Source: Streptomyces leeuwenhoekii
Lineage (GTDB): Bacteria; Actinomycetota; Actinomycetes; Streptomycetales; Streptomycetaceae
Length of the DNA stretch: 64,000 bases
Direction of reading: 5' to 3'
Assembly (NCBI RefSeq): GCF_001013905.1
Contig: NZ_LN831790.1
Span: forward strand, 3,796,001 to 3,860,000
The notes below the pieces were generated by a model. It saw nothing but the letters and a program-made list of their open reading frames with translations, made no database searches and was not told the DNA's origin. Both the position numbers and the translations under genes were made by a program. Of the stretch, positions 48,746 to 58,047 are shown in pieces; position 1 is the first letter of the stretch; every line of letters starts with the position of its first letter.

Positions 48746-49915
48746 TCAGCCTTGCCGAATCACCAGTCTGCCACCCTGCCGCTGGGCGACGACTTTGCCG
48801 GGCAGGTTGATGGCTCCCTGACCACGCCAGCCGGTGATCAGGCGGTCGATCTCCTCGATGTGGCGGGCGAACAGCGAACCGGCGGGGGCGCCGGCCTCGA
48901 TGGCGGCGCGCCGCAGGATGCGGCGGCGCACGGCGGGCGGAAGGGCGTACAGCTTGGCGCACTCCAGCAGGCCGGACGCGTCACGGACGCCCTCCTCGGC
49001 CTGGCGGGCCCAGGCGTCGAGCGCGTCGGCGTCGTCGCGGGAGAGCTGGGCCGTGCGGGCCAGGGCCTCGACGACGCCCTTGCCGAGGGCCTTCTCCAGG
49101 GCGGGCAGGCCCTCGTGGCGCAGCCGGGAGCGGGTGTAGGCCGGGTCGGCGTTGTGGGGGTCGTCCCAGACGGGCAGGGACTGGACCATGCAGGCCCTGC
49201 GGGCGGTCTGCCGGTCGATGTGGAGGAAGGGGCGCCGGTAGCGGCCGCCGGCCCCCGAGACCTCGGCCATGCCCGACAGGGAGCGGATGCCGGAGCCGCG
49301 GGCGAGGCCGAGCAGGACGGTTTCGGCCTGGTCGTCGCGGGTGTGGCCGAGCAGGACGGCCGCGGCGCCGTGGCGTTCGGCGGCGGCGTCGAGGGCGGCG
49401 TAGCGGGCGTCGCGGGCGGCGGCCTCGGGGCCTCCGTCCCGGCCGACGGTCACGGCGATCGACTCGACGGGGTCGAGGCCCAGTCCGCGCAGGCGCAGGG
49501 CGACCTCCGCGGCGCGCAGGTCGGAGCCGGGCTGCAGGCCGTGGTCGACGGTGATGCCGCCGGCCCGGACGCCGAGCTTGGGGGCCTCGAAGGCGAGGGC
49601 GGAGGCGAGCGCCATGGAGTCGGCGCCGCCGGAGCACGCCACCAGGACGAGCGGCCCGGGGCGCCGGTGCGGGGCCGGGCTCGCGGTCACCGGGGGGCCG
49701 GGGTGGGGAGCCTCGTGGGGGACGGGGGTGGTGGGGTCGTCGTCGCCGCCGTGCCCGGTCGCGCTGCGGTGGCGGGTGGCGCTGCCGTGGACGAGGAGGC
49801 CACCGCGTGCCGTGGCGCTGCCGTGGTCCGTGGTGCTGCCGTGGTCGGTGAGGATGTCGTGGAGGACGCGGCGGACCGCCAGGCGTATCGCCGCGACCGC
49901 AGGATGGGGACCCAT
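48746..49915 (-). CDS. tilS: tRNA(Ile)-lysidine synthetase
   Basis: A 389-aa enzyme that converts C34 of the CAU-anticodon isoleucine tRNA to lysidine. The PP-loop is [45 protein letters not shown] and [20 protein letters not shown] follow. Residues 24-85 form a His/Gly/Ser/Thr-rich insertion between the first helix and the PP-loop, encoded by a repeat. Such an insert is not part of the usual enzyme. ATG at 49915. Confidence 0.93.
   Translation of the reverse strand: MGPHPAVAAIRLAVRRVLHDILTDHGSTTDHGSATARGGLLVHGSATRHRSATGHGGDDDPTTPVPHEAPHPGPPVTASPAPHRRPGPLVLVACSGGADSMALASALAFEAPKLGVRAGGITVDHGLQPGSDLRAAEVALRLRGLGLDPVESIAVTVGRDGGPEAAARDARYAALDAAAERHGAAAVLLGHTRDDQAETVLLGLARGSGIRSLSGMAEVSGAGGRYRRPFLHIDRQTARRACMVQSLPVWDDPHNADPAYTRSRLRHEGLPALEKALGKGVVEALARTAQLSRDDADALDAWARQAEEGVRDASGLLECAKLYALPPAVRRRILRRAAIEAGAPAGSLFARHIEEIDRLITGWRGQGAINLPGKVVAQRQGGRLVIRQG
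49765..49850 (-). repeat. 15-bp-class repeat in tilS
   Basis: GTGGCGCTGCCGTGG-type units recur on the plus strand and encode HGSAT/DHGST in TilS. Spacing is a multiple of three. Confidence 0.7.
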
Positions 49916-50106
49916 GTCCGGTGCCCTTCAGGATGGTGTCGGGGGGTGGACCCGAAGTCGGTCACGCAGAGTGTATAGATGGTGACAGAAACGGGCCGTT
50001 CCCCGAGCATCGCACGCCTGCCGAAGGCTCACGGTCCCTCGGACGGGTGATTGGAGGGGCGTTTGCCTGTCGACGCTCGGATTCCGTTCACGACGCTCCG
50101 GTGTGT

Positions 50107-51240
50107 TCACGATTCGGGCGTGCGATGCACCCGCGCGACCCAATCCGCCGGTTTGGCGATCTCCGTCCGGGTGGGCAGGGTGTTCGGGGAGGTCCACACG
50201 CGGTTGAAACCGTCCATGCCGACCTCGTCGACGACGGCCCGCACGAAGCGCTCGCCGTCCCGGTACTGCTTGAGCTTGGCGTCCAGGCCCAGCAGCTTGC
50301 GCAGCGCGAGGTCGAGCCGGGAGGCGCCCTTGGCCCGGCGCTGCTGGAACTTCTCGCGGATCTCCCCGACGGTCGGCACGACCTCCGGGCCCACGCCGTC
50401 CATGACGAAGTCGGCGTGACCCTCCAGCAGGGACATCACGGCGGTGAGGCGGCCGAGGATCTCCCGCTGGGCGGGGCTCTGCACCAGCTCGACCAGGGAA
50501 CGCCCGCCGTCGTCCTCCTCGCCCTCGGGACGGCCCCCGGCGAGGGTCTGGGCGGCCTCCCGGACGCGTTCGAGGAGGGTCACGGGGTCGACGTCGGTCT
50601 CCGCGAGGAACGCCTGGATCTCGCCCTCCAGGTGGTCGCGCAGCCAGGGCACGGCGGTGAACTGCGTGCGGTGGGTCTCCTCGTGCAGGGAGACCCACAG
50701 CCGGAAGTCGTGCGGGTCGACGTCGAGTTCGCGCTCGACGTGGACGATGTTGGGGGCCACGAGCAGGAGCCGGCCGCCGCCGTTCTGGCCGGCCGGGAGG
50801 TCGCGGGTGGCCGGGGCGAAGGTCTCGTACTGGCCGAGGACGCGGGAGGCGAGGAAGGACAGCAGCATGCCGAGCTCCACGCCGGTGACCTTGCCGCCGA
50901 GGGCGCCGAAGACCGCGCCGCCCGGGGTGCCGCCGCGCCGCTGCTGCATCTTGTCGAGCAGCGGCCGCAGGATCTCCCGGAACCCGGCGACGTTCGCACG
51001 GATCCAGCCCGCGCGGTCGACGACCAGGACGGGGGTGTCGTGGGCCGGGTCGGTGGCCAGACGAGTGAAGCCCCGGACGTGTTCCTCCGAGGCTTTGGCA
51101 TGCCGCCGCAGTTCCGCGACGACGGCCCGGGCCTCGTCGCGGCTCACCTCGGGGCCCGGCCGTACGAGCCGGGTCGCGGTCGCCACCGCGAGATTCCAGT
51201 CGACCATCCCGGAAGAAGCGGCACCACCGATGCTCGTCAT
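50107..51240 (-). CDS. Zinc-dependent metalloprotease (zinicin/DUF2342 family)
   Basis: A 377-aa protein of the actinobacterial zinicin-like (DUF2342) family. The metal site is WVSLHEETHRTQF (HExxH), with a downstream Glu in LLEGHADFVMDG. Other family text is MVDWNLAVATATRLV and FAPATRDLPAGQNGGGRLLLVAPNI. The family is often listed with F420-associated genes, but its substrate is unknown. The ATG at 51240 is preferred. It reads away from tilS in the same direction. Confidence 0.9.
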   Translation of the reverse strand: MTSIGGAASSGMVDWNLAVATATRLVRPGPEVSRDEARAVVAELRRHAKASEEHVRGFTRLATDPAHDTPVLVVDRAGWIRANVAGFREILRPLLDKMQQRRGGTPGGAVFGALGGKVTGVELGMLLSFLASRVLGQYETFAPATRDLPAGQNGGGRLLLVAPNIVHVERELDVDPHDFRLWVSLHEETHRTQFTAVPWLRDHLEGEIQAFLAETDVDPVTLLERVREAAQTLAGGRPEGEEDDGGRSLVELVQSPAQREILGRLTAVMSLLEGHADFVMDGVGPEVVPTVGEIREKFQQRRAKGASRLDLALRKLLGLDAKLKQYRDGERFVRAVVDEVGMDGFNRVWTSPNTLPTRTEIAKPADWVARVHRTPES

Positions 51241-51355
51241 GCGTCAACCGTACGTGAGTGCTGCCGCCGGGGGCAGGCCGTGCGCGGCGGAGGAGTGGGC
51301 CGCACCCCGTCCGCCGCGCGGGCGAGCGGCCCGGGCCCGCCGCCGGGGTTCCCGG

Positions 51356-51407
51356 GGTCTTTCGTTCGGAGCAGGCCGCGAACCCGGCGTGAGCCGAACG
51401 AGAGGCC
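51356..51407. repeat. Short palindromic relative of the MITE
   Basis: 22-bp arms (51356-51377 and 51386-51407) match at 17 of 22 positions. The left arm resembles the adjacent MITE end (shared TCGTTCGGA and CAGGCCGCG-like text), so this may be a degraded or minimal copy in tandem with the full element. Confidence 0.6.
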
Positions 51408-51413
51408 TACCTG

Positions 51414-51596
51414 GGGCCTGTCGTTCGGATCAGGCCGCAGGAAGGCGACGGAGCCTGTCAGCGCCGGTGAGCGGGGTCTGGTGCGTCCAGATGCGAGGCG
51501 GAGGAGGGAGTCGACGCGGAGCGTCGGCGAGTGACGACGACGCCGCAGAGGGCGTGCCAGACCCCGCGTCTGCGGCTTGATCCGAACGACAGGCCC
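51414..51596. mobile_element. MITE-like element with 27-bp terminal inverted repeats
   Basis: A 183-bp noncoding unit bounded by inverted repeats that match at 26 of 27 positions (51414-51440 and 51570-51596). The outer end is GGGCCTGTCGTTCGGATCA. An inner inverted pair GCGGGGTCTGG/CCAGACCCCGC (51471-51481, 51557-51567) allows a long fold-back. No transposase is present and no target duplication is clear. Ends of this type occur on IS5-like elements in Streptomyces, as I recall. Its right end supplies the final G of the TAG stop of the carboxypeptidase gene. Confidence 0.8.
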
Positions 51597-53182
51597 TAAC
51601 CGCAGCCGCAGTGCGCCAGGGCCGTGGCGGCCCGGTCCAGGGCGGACTGGGCGGCCTGCGGGTCCGTCGCGCCGGAGGTGAGGAAGGCGAAGGCCAGAAG
51701 GCGGCCGTCCTCGGTGACCACGGTGCCGGCCAGGGCGTTGACGCCGGTCAGGGTGCCGGTCTTGGCGCGGACGAGACCGGCGGCTCCCTCGGTGTAGCGA
51801 CTGGTCAGGGTGCCGGTGAAACCGGCGACGGGCAGACCGGTCAGGACGGGCCGGAGCTCGGGGCGGGCGGGGTCGGCGGCCTTGACGAGCAGGGCGGTGA
51901 GCAGGCCGGGGGTGACGCGGTCGGCCCGGTCCAGGCCGCTGCCGTCGTGGAAGGAGGCGCCCGCGACGGGGAGGCCGAGGCTCTTGAGCCGGGCGGCGAC
52001 GGCGGCGGAGGCCCCGGCGAAGTCGGGGCGTTTCCCGGTGGCGAGGGCGGTGTGGCGGACGAGGGCCTCGGCGAGGTCGTTGTCGCTCTCGGTCAGCATC
52101 CGCTCGACCAGGGCCGCGAGCGGGGGCGAGGAGACGGTCGCGAGGCTGCGGGCCCGGCCGGTCGCCTCGGCCGGCCCGGGCGCCGTGGTCTCGATGCCGT
52201 GGCCGCGCAGGAAGCGGGCGAAGGCGTCGGCCGCGTCCGCCGCCGGATCGGCCGCGCGCGGGGCGGGGCCGCTGGTGGAGCCGTCGGTGCGGGCCTCGTC
52301 GGCCATCAGGGCGGTGACGGGGGCGAGGTTGTCGTTGACCCCGATCGGGTGCATCTCGGGGCCGGCGTACAGGGTGGTGTCGTAGGAGAGGGTCACCCGG
52401 CGCAGGCCGCGCTTCTTCAGGGCCTCGGCGGTCTCGCGGGCCAGGGTGCGCAGGCTCGCCGCGCCGCCGGTGTCCTCGCGGGCGGAGAGGGTCGGGTCGC
52501 CGCCGCCGACCAGGACCAGGTCCCCGCTGCCGGGCTCCAGGGCGGCGCGGGTGGTGAGGCGGTGGTCGGGGCCGAGGGCGGACAGGGCGGCGACGGCGGT
52601 GGCGAGCTTGGTGGTGGAGGCGGGGGTGAGGGCGGTGCCGGCGTCGGCGCCGTAGAGGCGCATGCCGGTGGTCAGGTCGGCGACGGCCGCGGCCCGGCGG
52701 TCGCCGAGCACCGGGTCGTCCAGGAGCGGGTCCAGCACGCCCGCGAGGCCGCCGCCGGCCGGTGCGGCCCGTACCGGGCCCGCGGCGGCGCCGAGGCCGG
52801 CGAGGACGGAGGCGGCGCTCGGCGCGGGCCGGGGCGCCCCCGCCGCCGTACCGGATCCGTACCCGTGATCTGCGCCACCCGTGCGCTCAAGTGCGGCGGC
52901 CCGGTCCCGCTCGGCCGTACGCTGACCCGTGGCGTGCCAGGGACCGGCGGCGGTCACGACGCCGGCGGCCAGTGCCAGTCCGGCGGTGGCGGCGCCCGCG
53001 GTGTACTGCCAGGTCCTCGGCCGCGTGCCGGGTGCCGGGCGTGGTGCCGCCGCCCGTGCGAGCCGCGCGATCCGCGGCCGGACGGCGGCGGTGGCGCGTG
53101 CGAGACGCGGACGAACGGCGCCCGCGACCCGCATCACGTGCGGTCTCGCGGCCCGCCATGACCTCAGCTCTGGCACGTACAC
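51596..53182 (-). CDS. dacB: D-alanyl-D-alanine carboxypeptidase/endopeptidase (PBP4 type)
   Basis: A 528-aa class C penicillin-binding protein. A basic N-terminus precedes a hydrophobic helix (about 58-80). A disordered linker follows to about residue 135. The active-site triad is present: SxxK in PASTTKLATA, SxN in TESDNDLAEAL and KTG in RAKTGTLTGVN. It trims stem peptides in the wall. The GTG at 53182 follows AAAGGGG. The TAG stop is formed at the edge of the MITE, and the last residues HCGCG directly precede it. Divergent from ppa. Confidence 0.94.
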   Translation of the reverse strand: MYVPELRSWRAARPHVMRVAGAVRPRLARATAAVRPRIARLARAAAPRPAPGTRPRTWQYTAGAATAGLALAAGVVTAAGPWHATGQRTAERDRAAALERTGGADHGYGSGTAAGAPRPAPSAASVLAGLGAAAGPVRAAPAGGGLAGVLDPLLDDPVLGDRRAAAVADLTTGMRLYGADAGTALTPASTTKLATAVAALSALGPDHRLTTRAALEPGSGDLVLVGGGDPTLSAREDTGGAASLRTLARETAEALKKRGLRRVTLSYDTTLYAGPEMHPIGVNDNLAPVTALMADEARTDGSTSGPAPRAADPAADAADAFARFLRGHGIETTAPGPAEATGRARSLATVSSPPLAALVERMLTESDNDLAEALVRHTALATGKRPDFAGASAAVAARLKSLGLPVAGASFHDGSGLDRADRVTPGLLTALLVKAADPARPELRPVLTGLPVAGFTGTLTSRYTEGAAGLVRAKTGTLTGVNALAGTVVTEDGRLLAFAFLTSGATDPQAAQSALDRAATALAHCGCG

Positions 53183-53261
53183 CAGCCCCTTTCGCGATCA
53201 CACACCGGCGTGAGGGACACTTAACCACCAGAACTATGTGCTGATCATGGAGGAGCCACCG

Positions 53262-53753
53262 GTGGAGTTCGACGTCACGATCGAGATCCCGAAGGGTTCG
53301 CGGAACAAGTACGAGGTGGACCACGAGACGGGTCGGATCCGCCTGGACCGTCGACTCTTCACCTCGACCGCCTACCCGACCGACTACGGCTTCGTCGAGA
53401 ACACCCTCGGTGAGGACGGTGACCCGCTGGACGCGCTGGTCATCCTCGACGAGCCCACCTTCCCGGGCTGTCTGATCCGCTGCCGCGCGATCGGCATGTT
53501 CCGCATGACCGACGAGGCCGGCGGCGACGACAAGCTGCTGTGCGTCCCGGCGACGGACCCGCGGGTGGAGCACCTGCGGGACATCCACCACGTGTCCGAG
53601 TTCGACCGCCTGGAGATCCAGCACTTCTTCGAGGTGTACAAGGACCTGGAGCCCGGCAAGTCGGTCGAGGGCGCCAACTGGGTGGGCCGCACGGACGCCG
53701 AGGCGGAGATCGAGCGGTCCTACAAGCGCTTCAAGGAGCAGGGCGGCCACTGA
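53262..53753 (+). CDS. ppa: Inorganic pyrophosphatase (family I)
   Basis: A 163-aa soluble enzyme. [52 protein letters not shown] (metal-binding aspartates) and the [11 protein letters not shown] region are family hallmarks. The GTG at 53262 is chosen because GGAGGAG lies 6 bases upstream and the length then matches known Streptomyces enzymes. Confidence 0.97.
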   Translation: MEFDVTIEIPKGSRNKYEVDHETGRIRLDRRLFTSTAYPTDYGFVENTLGEDGDPLDALVILDEPTFPGCLIRCRAIGMFRMTDEAGGDDKLLCVPATDPRVEHLRDIHHVSEFDRLEIQHFFEVYKDLEPGKSVEGANWVGRTDAEAEIERSYKRFKEQGGH

Positions 53754-53779
53754 GCCTCTTCAGGCGCGATCCGTCCGGC

Positions 53780-53805
53780 GGGCCGTACGCGTACGCGTGC
53801 GGCCC
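53780..53805 (+). terminator. Hairpin after ppa
   Basis: GGGCCGTACGCG (53780-53791) pairs with CGCGTGCGGCCC (53794-53805) with one G-T pair, about 27 bases after the ppa stop. Confidence 0.6.
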
Positions 53806-53872
53806 GTTCGGCGTTTGATGCGCATACTGAGGGTTACTGGAGGGTGTGGTCGTACCAGGGAGCACTGCGCAC

Positions 53873-55579
53873 GTGACGGACGCGGAGGACCGCAAGCCGC
53901 GGTCGGACGAGGCCAGGAGTGCCTTCCGGCAGCCCGGCCCGGTCATGGCACCGGCCGAGAGCGAGTCGTCGACGACGTCCGAGTTCGCGATTCCGGAGGG
54001 GCTGGCCGCCCCGCGGGCCGGTACGGAGTCGGAGGCCACGTCGGAGTTCGCCCTGCCGGAGGGACTGGACGTGGCGCCCGCGGCGTCCGCCGAGCCGGAG
54101 GGGTCGGCGTTCAGCCCGCCGAGCACCTACCGGGCCCGGGAGGCACCGGCCGCCTTCACCCCGCCGAGCGGCACGCCGGCGGTGGACCTGGCCAAGCACG
54201 TGCCCTGGCAGGACCGGATGCGCACGATGCTGCGCATGCCGGTGGCCGAGCGGCCCGCGCCGGAGCCGGGCCGGGCCGCGGACGAGGCGGGCCCCGCGGT
54301 GCCGCGCGTGCTCGACCTGACCCTGCGTATCGGGGAGCTGCTGCTGGCCGGCGGTGAGGGCGCCGAGGACGTGGAGACGGCCATGTTCGCCGTCTGCCGT
54401 TCCTACGGCCTGGACCGCTGCGAGCCCAACGTCACCTTCACCCTGCTGTCGATCTCCCATCAGCCGTCCCTGGTGGAGGACCCGGTCACCGCGTCGCGGA
54501 CGGTGCGCCGCCGGGGCACCGACTACACCCGCCTGGCGGCGGTGTACGCGCTGGTGGACGACCTCAGCGACCCGGACGCCCACCTGTCCCTGGAGGAGGC
54601 GTACCGGCGGCTGGCCGACATCCGCCGCAACCGGCACCCCTACCCCACCTGGGTCCTGACCGCGGCGAGCGGACTGCTCGCGGGCGCGGCCTCGGTGCTG
54701 GTCGGCGGTGATCCGATCGTGTTCGTGGCGGCGGCGATCGGCGCGATGCTCGGCGACCGGCTGGCGTGGCTGTGCGCGGGCCGCGGGCTGCCGGAGTTCT
54801 ACCAGTTCATGGTGGCCGCGATGCCGCCGGCCGCGATCGGGGTCACGCTCACGCTGGCGCACGTGGACGTGAAGGCGTCCGCGGTCATCACCGGTGGCCT
54901 GTTCGCGCTGCTGCCGGGGCGGGCGCTGGTGGCGGGCGTGCAGGACGGCCTGACCGGTTTCTACATCACGGCCGCCGCCCGCCTGCTGGAGGTCATGTAC
55001 TTCTTCGTGGGCATCGTCATCGGGGTGCTGGTGGTGCTGTACCTGGGTGTCCAGGTCGGCGCCAAACTCAACCCGGACGCCGACCTGAGCATCGAGGAGC
55101 GGCCCCTGGTGCAGATCGCCGCGTCGATGCTGCTGTCGCTGACCTTCGCCGTCCTGCTCCAGCAGGAACGATCCACCGTGCTGGCGGTGACCCTCAACGG
55201 CGGCATCGCATGGGTCGTCTACGGCGCGATGCACTACGCCGGTGGCATCTCGCCGGTGGCCTCCACGGCGGTCGCGGCCGGTCTGGTGGGCCTGTTCGGG
55301 CAGTTGCTGTCCCGGTACCGGTTCGCCTCGGCTCTGCCGTACACCACGGCGGCGATCGGGCCGCTGCTGCCGGGTTCGGCGACCTACTTCGGCCTGCTGG
55401 CGATCGCGCAGAACGAGGTCGACAAGGGCCTGGTGTCGCTCACCAAGGCGGTGGCGCTCGCCATGGCCATCGCCATCGGGGTGCACCTCGGTTCGGAGAT
55501 CTCCCGGCTGTTCCTGCGGGTGCCGGGCGCGCTGAGCGCGGAGGGGCGGCGGGCCGCGAAGCGGACGCGGGGCTTCTGA
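53873..55579 (+). CDS. ThrE-family threonine/serine exporter
   Basis: A 568-aa membrane protein. The first 150 residues are disordered and acidic with two SEFAxPEGL phrases. The ThrE N-terminal domain follows (LDLTLRIGELLLAGGEGAEDVETAMFAVCRSYGL; DPVTASRTVRRRGTDYTRLAAV). About ten membrane helices complete it (VLTAASGLLAGAASVLVGG; SAVITGGLFALLPGRALVAGVQDGLTG; ATYFGLLAIAQ). ThrE of Corynebacterium exports threonine and serine. The GTG at 53873 is preferred; a GTG nine codons upstream is open but its ribosome binding site is too close. Confidence 0.88.
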   Translation: MTDAEDRKPRSDEARSAFRQPGPVMAPAESESSTTSEFAIPEGLAAPRAGTESEATSEFALPEGLDVAPAASAEPEGSAFSPPSTYRAREAPAAFTPPSGTPAVDLAKHVPWQDRMRTMLRMPVAERPAPEPGRAADEAGPAVPRVLDLTLRIGELLLAGGEGAEDVETAMFAVCRSYGLDRCEPNVTFTLLSISHQPSLVEDPVTASRTVRRRGTDYTRLAAVYALVDDLSDPDAHLSLEEAYRRLADIRRNRHPYPTWVLTAASGLLAGAASVLVGGDPIVFVAAAIGAMLGDRLAWLCAGRGLPEFYQFMVAAMPPAAIGVTLTLAHVDVKASAVITGGLFALLPGRALVAGVQDGLTGFYITAAARLLEVMYFFVGIVIGVLVVLYLGVQVGAKLNPDADLSIEERPLVQIAASMLLSLTFAVLLQQERSTVLAVTLNGGIAWVVYGAMHYAGGISPVASTAVAAGLVGLFGQLLSRYRFASALPYTTAAIGPLLPGSATYFGLLAIAQNEVDKGLVSLTKAVALAMAIAIGVHLGSEISRLFLRVPGALSAEGRRAAKRTRGF

Positions 55580-55670
55580 GCCCCGGGCGGCCGGGGAGGC
55601 CGGAGGGCCCGGCGCCGGGCGGGCGCGGGACCGCCGTGGCCGCCCGGACGTCCGCCCGCGCCGCCCCGGC

Positions 55671-56732
55671 TCAGTACCCCTGGTTGTACGGGTTCTGCCC
55701 GCCCTGCGGATAGCCCTGCGGGTTCTGCGGGTTCTGCGGGGCGTACGGCTGGGGCTGCTGCGGGTGCTGGGGCTGCTGCCCGCCGTAGTACTGGTCGTCG
55801 CCCTGCGGCCGGCCCTGGCCCTGGCCGTACCCCTGGGCGTACCCCTGGCCGTGGCCCTGCCCGCCGTACGCCTGGTTTCCATACCCCTGGTCGCCGTACC
55901 CCGGGTGGCCGCCGTAGCCCTGGCCCTGCTGGGGGTACGGGGCCTGCTGCTGCGGGTACTGCGGCTGCTGCTGGGGGTGGTGCGGCTGCTGGGGCCGGTG
56001 GGCCGGCTCGACGCGGCGCAACTGGGTGGTCGCGTCGTCCATGACGGGGTGCTGGGGCTGCTGCTGCCACGCGGCCGGGGCCGCCTGGGCGGCGGGCCCG
56101 TCGGCGGCGGCGCGCTTCTTCTTGCCGCGCTCGCGGAGGTACTCGACGATGATCGGCACCACGGAGACCAGGACGATCAGGACGAGGATCGCCTCGACGT
56201 TGGTGCGGATGAGCTCGATCTGGCCGAGCCAGTAGCCCGCGAGGGTGACGCCGGTGCCCCAGGCGATGCCGCCGATGACGTTGTACGTGAGGAACGTGCG
56301 GTACTTCATACGGCCGGCGCCGGCCACGATGGGGGCGAAGGTGCGCACGATCGGGACGAAGCGCGCCAGGACGATCGCCTTGGGCCCGTATTTCTCCATG
56401 AACTCGTGGGCCTTCTCCAGGTTCTCCTGTTTGAAGAGCTTGGAGTTGGGGCGGTTGAACAGCCTGGGCCCGAAGAATTTGCCGATCATGTAGCCGACCT
56501 GGTCGCCGATGACGGCGGCCAGCACGATCAGCAGGCAGACCAGCCACAGCGGCTGGCTGATGTACTCGCCCTGGGCGACGAAGAGGCCCGCGGTGAACAG
56601 CAGCGAGTCACCGGGCAGGAACGCGAAGAGCCCCGACTCGGCGAAGACGATCAGCAGGATGCCGGGGAGGCTGAAGGTCTCGATCAGGTAGTCGGGGCTG
56701 AGCCACTCGGGGCCGAGCGCAAGCGTGGTCAC
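55671..56732 (-). CDS. DedA-family membrane protein with Gln/Tyr/Gly/Pro-rich tail
   Basis: A 353-aa protein. The DedA/SNARE-associated core (about 1-210) has FAESGLFAFLPGDSLLFTAGLF, the amphipathic KYGPKAIVLARFVPIVRTFAPIVAGAG and four to five membrane helices. DedA proteins act as flippases for phosphatidylethanolamine or undecaprenyl phosphate in other bacteria. The final 130 residues are a Gln/Pro/Tyr/Gly repeat (QQPQ, GYGGQ, GYAQGYGQG) with no counterpart in the short DedA proteins. The GTG at 56732 follows AGGAG at 10 bases. Confidence 0.92.
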   Translation of the reverse strand: MTTLALGPEWLSPDYLIETFSLPGILLIVFAESGLFAFLPGDSLLFTAGLFVAQGEYISQPLWLVCLLIVLAAVIGDQVGYMIGKFFGPRLFNRPNSKLFKQENLEKAHEFMEKYGPKAIVLARFVPIVRTFAPIVAGAGRMKYRTFLTYNVIGGIAWGTGVTLAGYWLGQIELIRTNVEAILVLIVLVSVVPIIVEYLRERGKKKRAAADGPAAQAAPAAWQQQPQHPVMDDATTQLRRVEPAHRPQQPHHPQQQPQYPQQQAPYPQQGQGYGGHPGYGDQGYGNQAYGGQGHGQGYAQGYGQGQGRPQGDDQYYGGQQPQHPQQPQPYAPQNPQNPQGYPQGGQNPYNQGY

Positions 56733-56863
56733 GGGAATGTGGCTCCTGCTGCTGGGGGCGGGCTGGGGCTGGCTGCCCAAAAGTATCAACGCAGCCCTGC
56801 GGATCCGGGTTCCACGAGGGTACCCAGGGTGCGCCCGGTGCCCGCCGGGGAGCCCTGTGAACC

Positions 56864-57229
56864 ATGGGCATCGAAGAATACGGCGGCGGCCAGGGCCCGC
56901 GCCCCGACGTGCTGGTCCTGACCACGAACGACGCACCCGGCTACCGCGTGCGGGAGGTCCTCGGCGAGGTCTTCGGGCTGACCGTGCGCTCCCGGCACCT
57001 GGGCAGCCAGCTCGGGGCCGGGCTGAAGTCCCTGGTCGGCGGCGAGCTGCGCGGGCTGACGAAGACGCTGGTGGAGACCCGCAACCAGGCCATGGAACGG
57101 CTCGTCGAGCAGGCACGCGCGCGGGGCGCCAACGCGGTACTGGCGTTCCGTTTCGATGTCACGGAGGCGGCGGACACCGGCACCGAGGTCTGCGCCTACG
57201 GCACGGCGGTGGTCCTGGCCCGGGAGTGA
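56864..57229 (+). CDS. YbjQ/DUF74-family protein
   Basis: A 121-aa protein of the YbjQ heavy-metal-binding-like fold (DUF74): VLVLTTNDAPGYRVREVLGEVFGLTVRS, LVETRNQAMERLVEQARARGANAVLAFRFDV, ATEVCAYGTAVVL. These proteins are small pentamers of unknown role. ATG at 56864. Convergent with tipA, about 30 bases between stops. Confidence 0.9.
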   Translation: MGIEEYGGGQGPRPDVLVLTTNDAPGYRVREVLGEVFGLTVRSRHLGSQLGAGLKSLVGGELRGLTKTLVETRNQAMERLVEQARARGANAVLAFRFDVTEAADTGTEVCAYGTAVVLARE

Positions 57230-57257
57230 CCGGACCGGAACCACCGCCGCCCGGGCC

Positions 57258-58019
57258 TCAGGAGGAGTGCCGGGCCGCGTTGGCGACGATCGCGTCGCGC
57301 AGCCAGGCCGCGAGGCCGGGGCGGACCGCGTCGTACGTCGCGGTGAAGCGCGGGTCGCCGACGTACATCTCGCCCAGGCAGGTGTGCATCTCGTACCCGC
57401 AGTCGTAGTACGCGCCGGTGATGAGCCTGCGGTGTTCCTCCGCCGTGTCCATGGCCGCCTCGGAGTCGGCCGGGAGGCCCTCGTCCATCAGGGCGGCCAT
57501 GCGCCGGTGGAGGGCGTCCAGCTCGGCCGTGACGCGCTTCCAGTCCTCCTTGGTGTACGAGGCCGTGCGCTCCCGCGACTGGCGGTACGCCTCGGTGTCG
57601 CCCCAGCGCCGGCGGACCTCTTCCTCGTACTGCTCGGGGTCGTGGTCCCCGAAGACCTCGAACTTCTCCTCGGGGGTCAGGTCGATGCCCATTCTGCGTG
57701 CCTCCATGGCGTGTTCCACGGCCGCCGCCATCTTCCGCAGCTTCTCGATCCGGGCGGTCAGCAGCTCATGCTGGCGGCGCAGGTGCGCGCGCGGGTCCGC
57801 GTCCGGGTCGTCGAGGAGGACGGCGACCTCGTCGAGCGGGAAGCCGAGCTCTCGGTAGAACAGGATCCGCTGCAGCCGGTCGAGATCGGCGTCGCTGTAG
57901 CGCCGGTGGCCCGCGTGGCTGCGCTCACCGGGTACGAGCAGGCCGATCTCGTCGTAGTGGTGCAGGGTGCGCACCGTCACACCGGCGAAACCGGCGACCT
58001 GTCCCACGGAGTAGCCCAA
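57258..58019 (-). CDS. tipA: Thiostrepton-inducible MerR-family regulator TipA
   Basis: A 253-aa regulator, almost identical in layout to TipAL of S. lividans. The MerR winged helix (YSVGQVAGFAGVTVRTLHHYDEIG; HAGHRRYSDADLDRLQ) spans about 1-75, then a coiled coil. The drug-binding TipAS domain begins at Met110. The two cysteines of the binding loop (Cys207, Cys214, in DCGYEMHTCLGEMY) are conserved; Cys214 bonds thiopeptides. The start is TTG at 58019, chosen because AAAGGAG lies 7-8 bases upstream and the length then equals TipAL. An internal ATG at 57690-57692 with GGAGG 8 bases upstream fits independent synthesis of TipAS. Confidence 0.96.
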   Translation of the reverse strand: MGYSVGQVAGFAGVTVRTLHHYDEIGLLVPGERSHAGHRRYSDADLDRLQRILFYRELGFPLDEVAVLLDDPDADPRAHLRRQHELLTARIEKLRKMAAAVEHAMEARRMGIDLTPEEKFEVFGDHDPEQYEEEVRRRWGDTEAYRQSRERTASYTKEDWKRVTAELDALHRRMAALMDEGLPADSEAAMDTAEEHRRLITGAYYDCGYEMHTCLGEMYVGDPRFTATYDAVRPGLAAWLRDAIVANAARHSS

Positions 58020-58047
58020 CGTCCGCTCCTTTCGTCCGACGCCCTCC

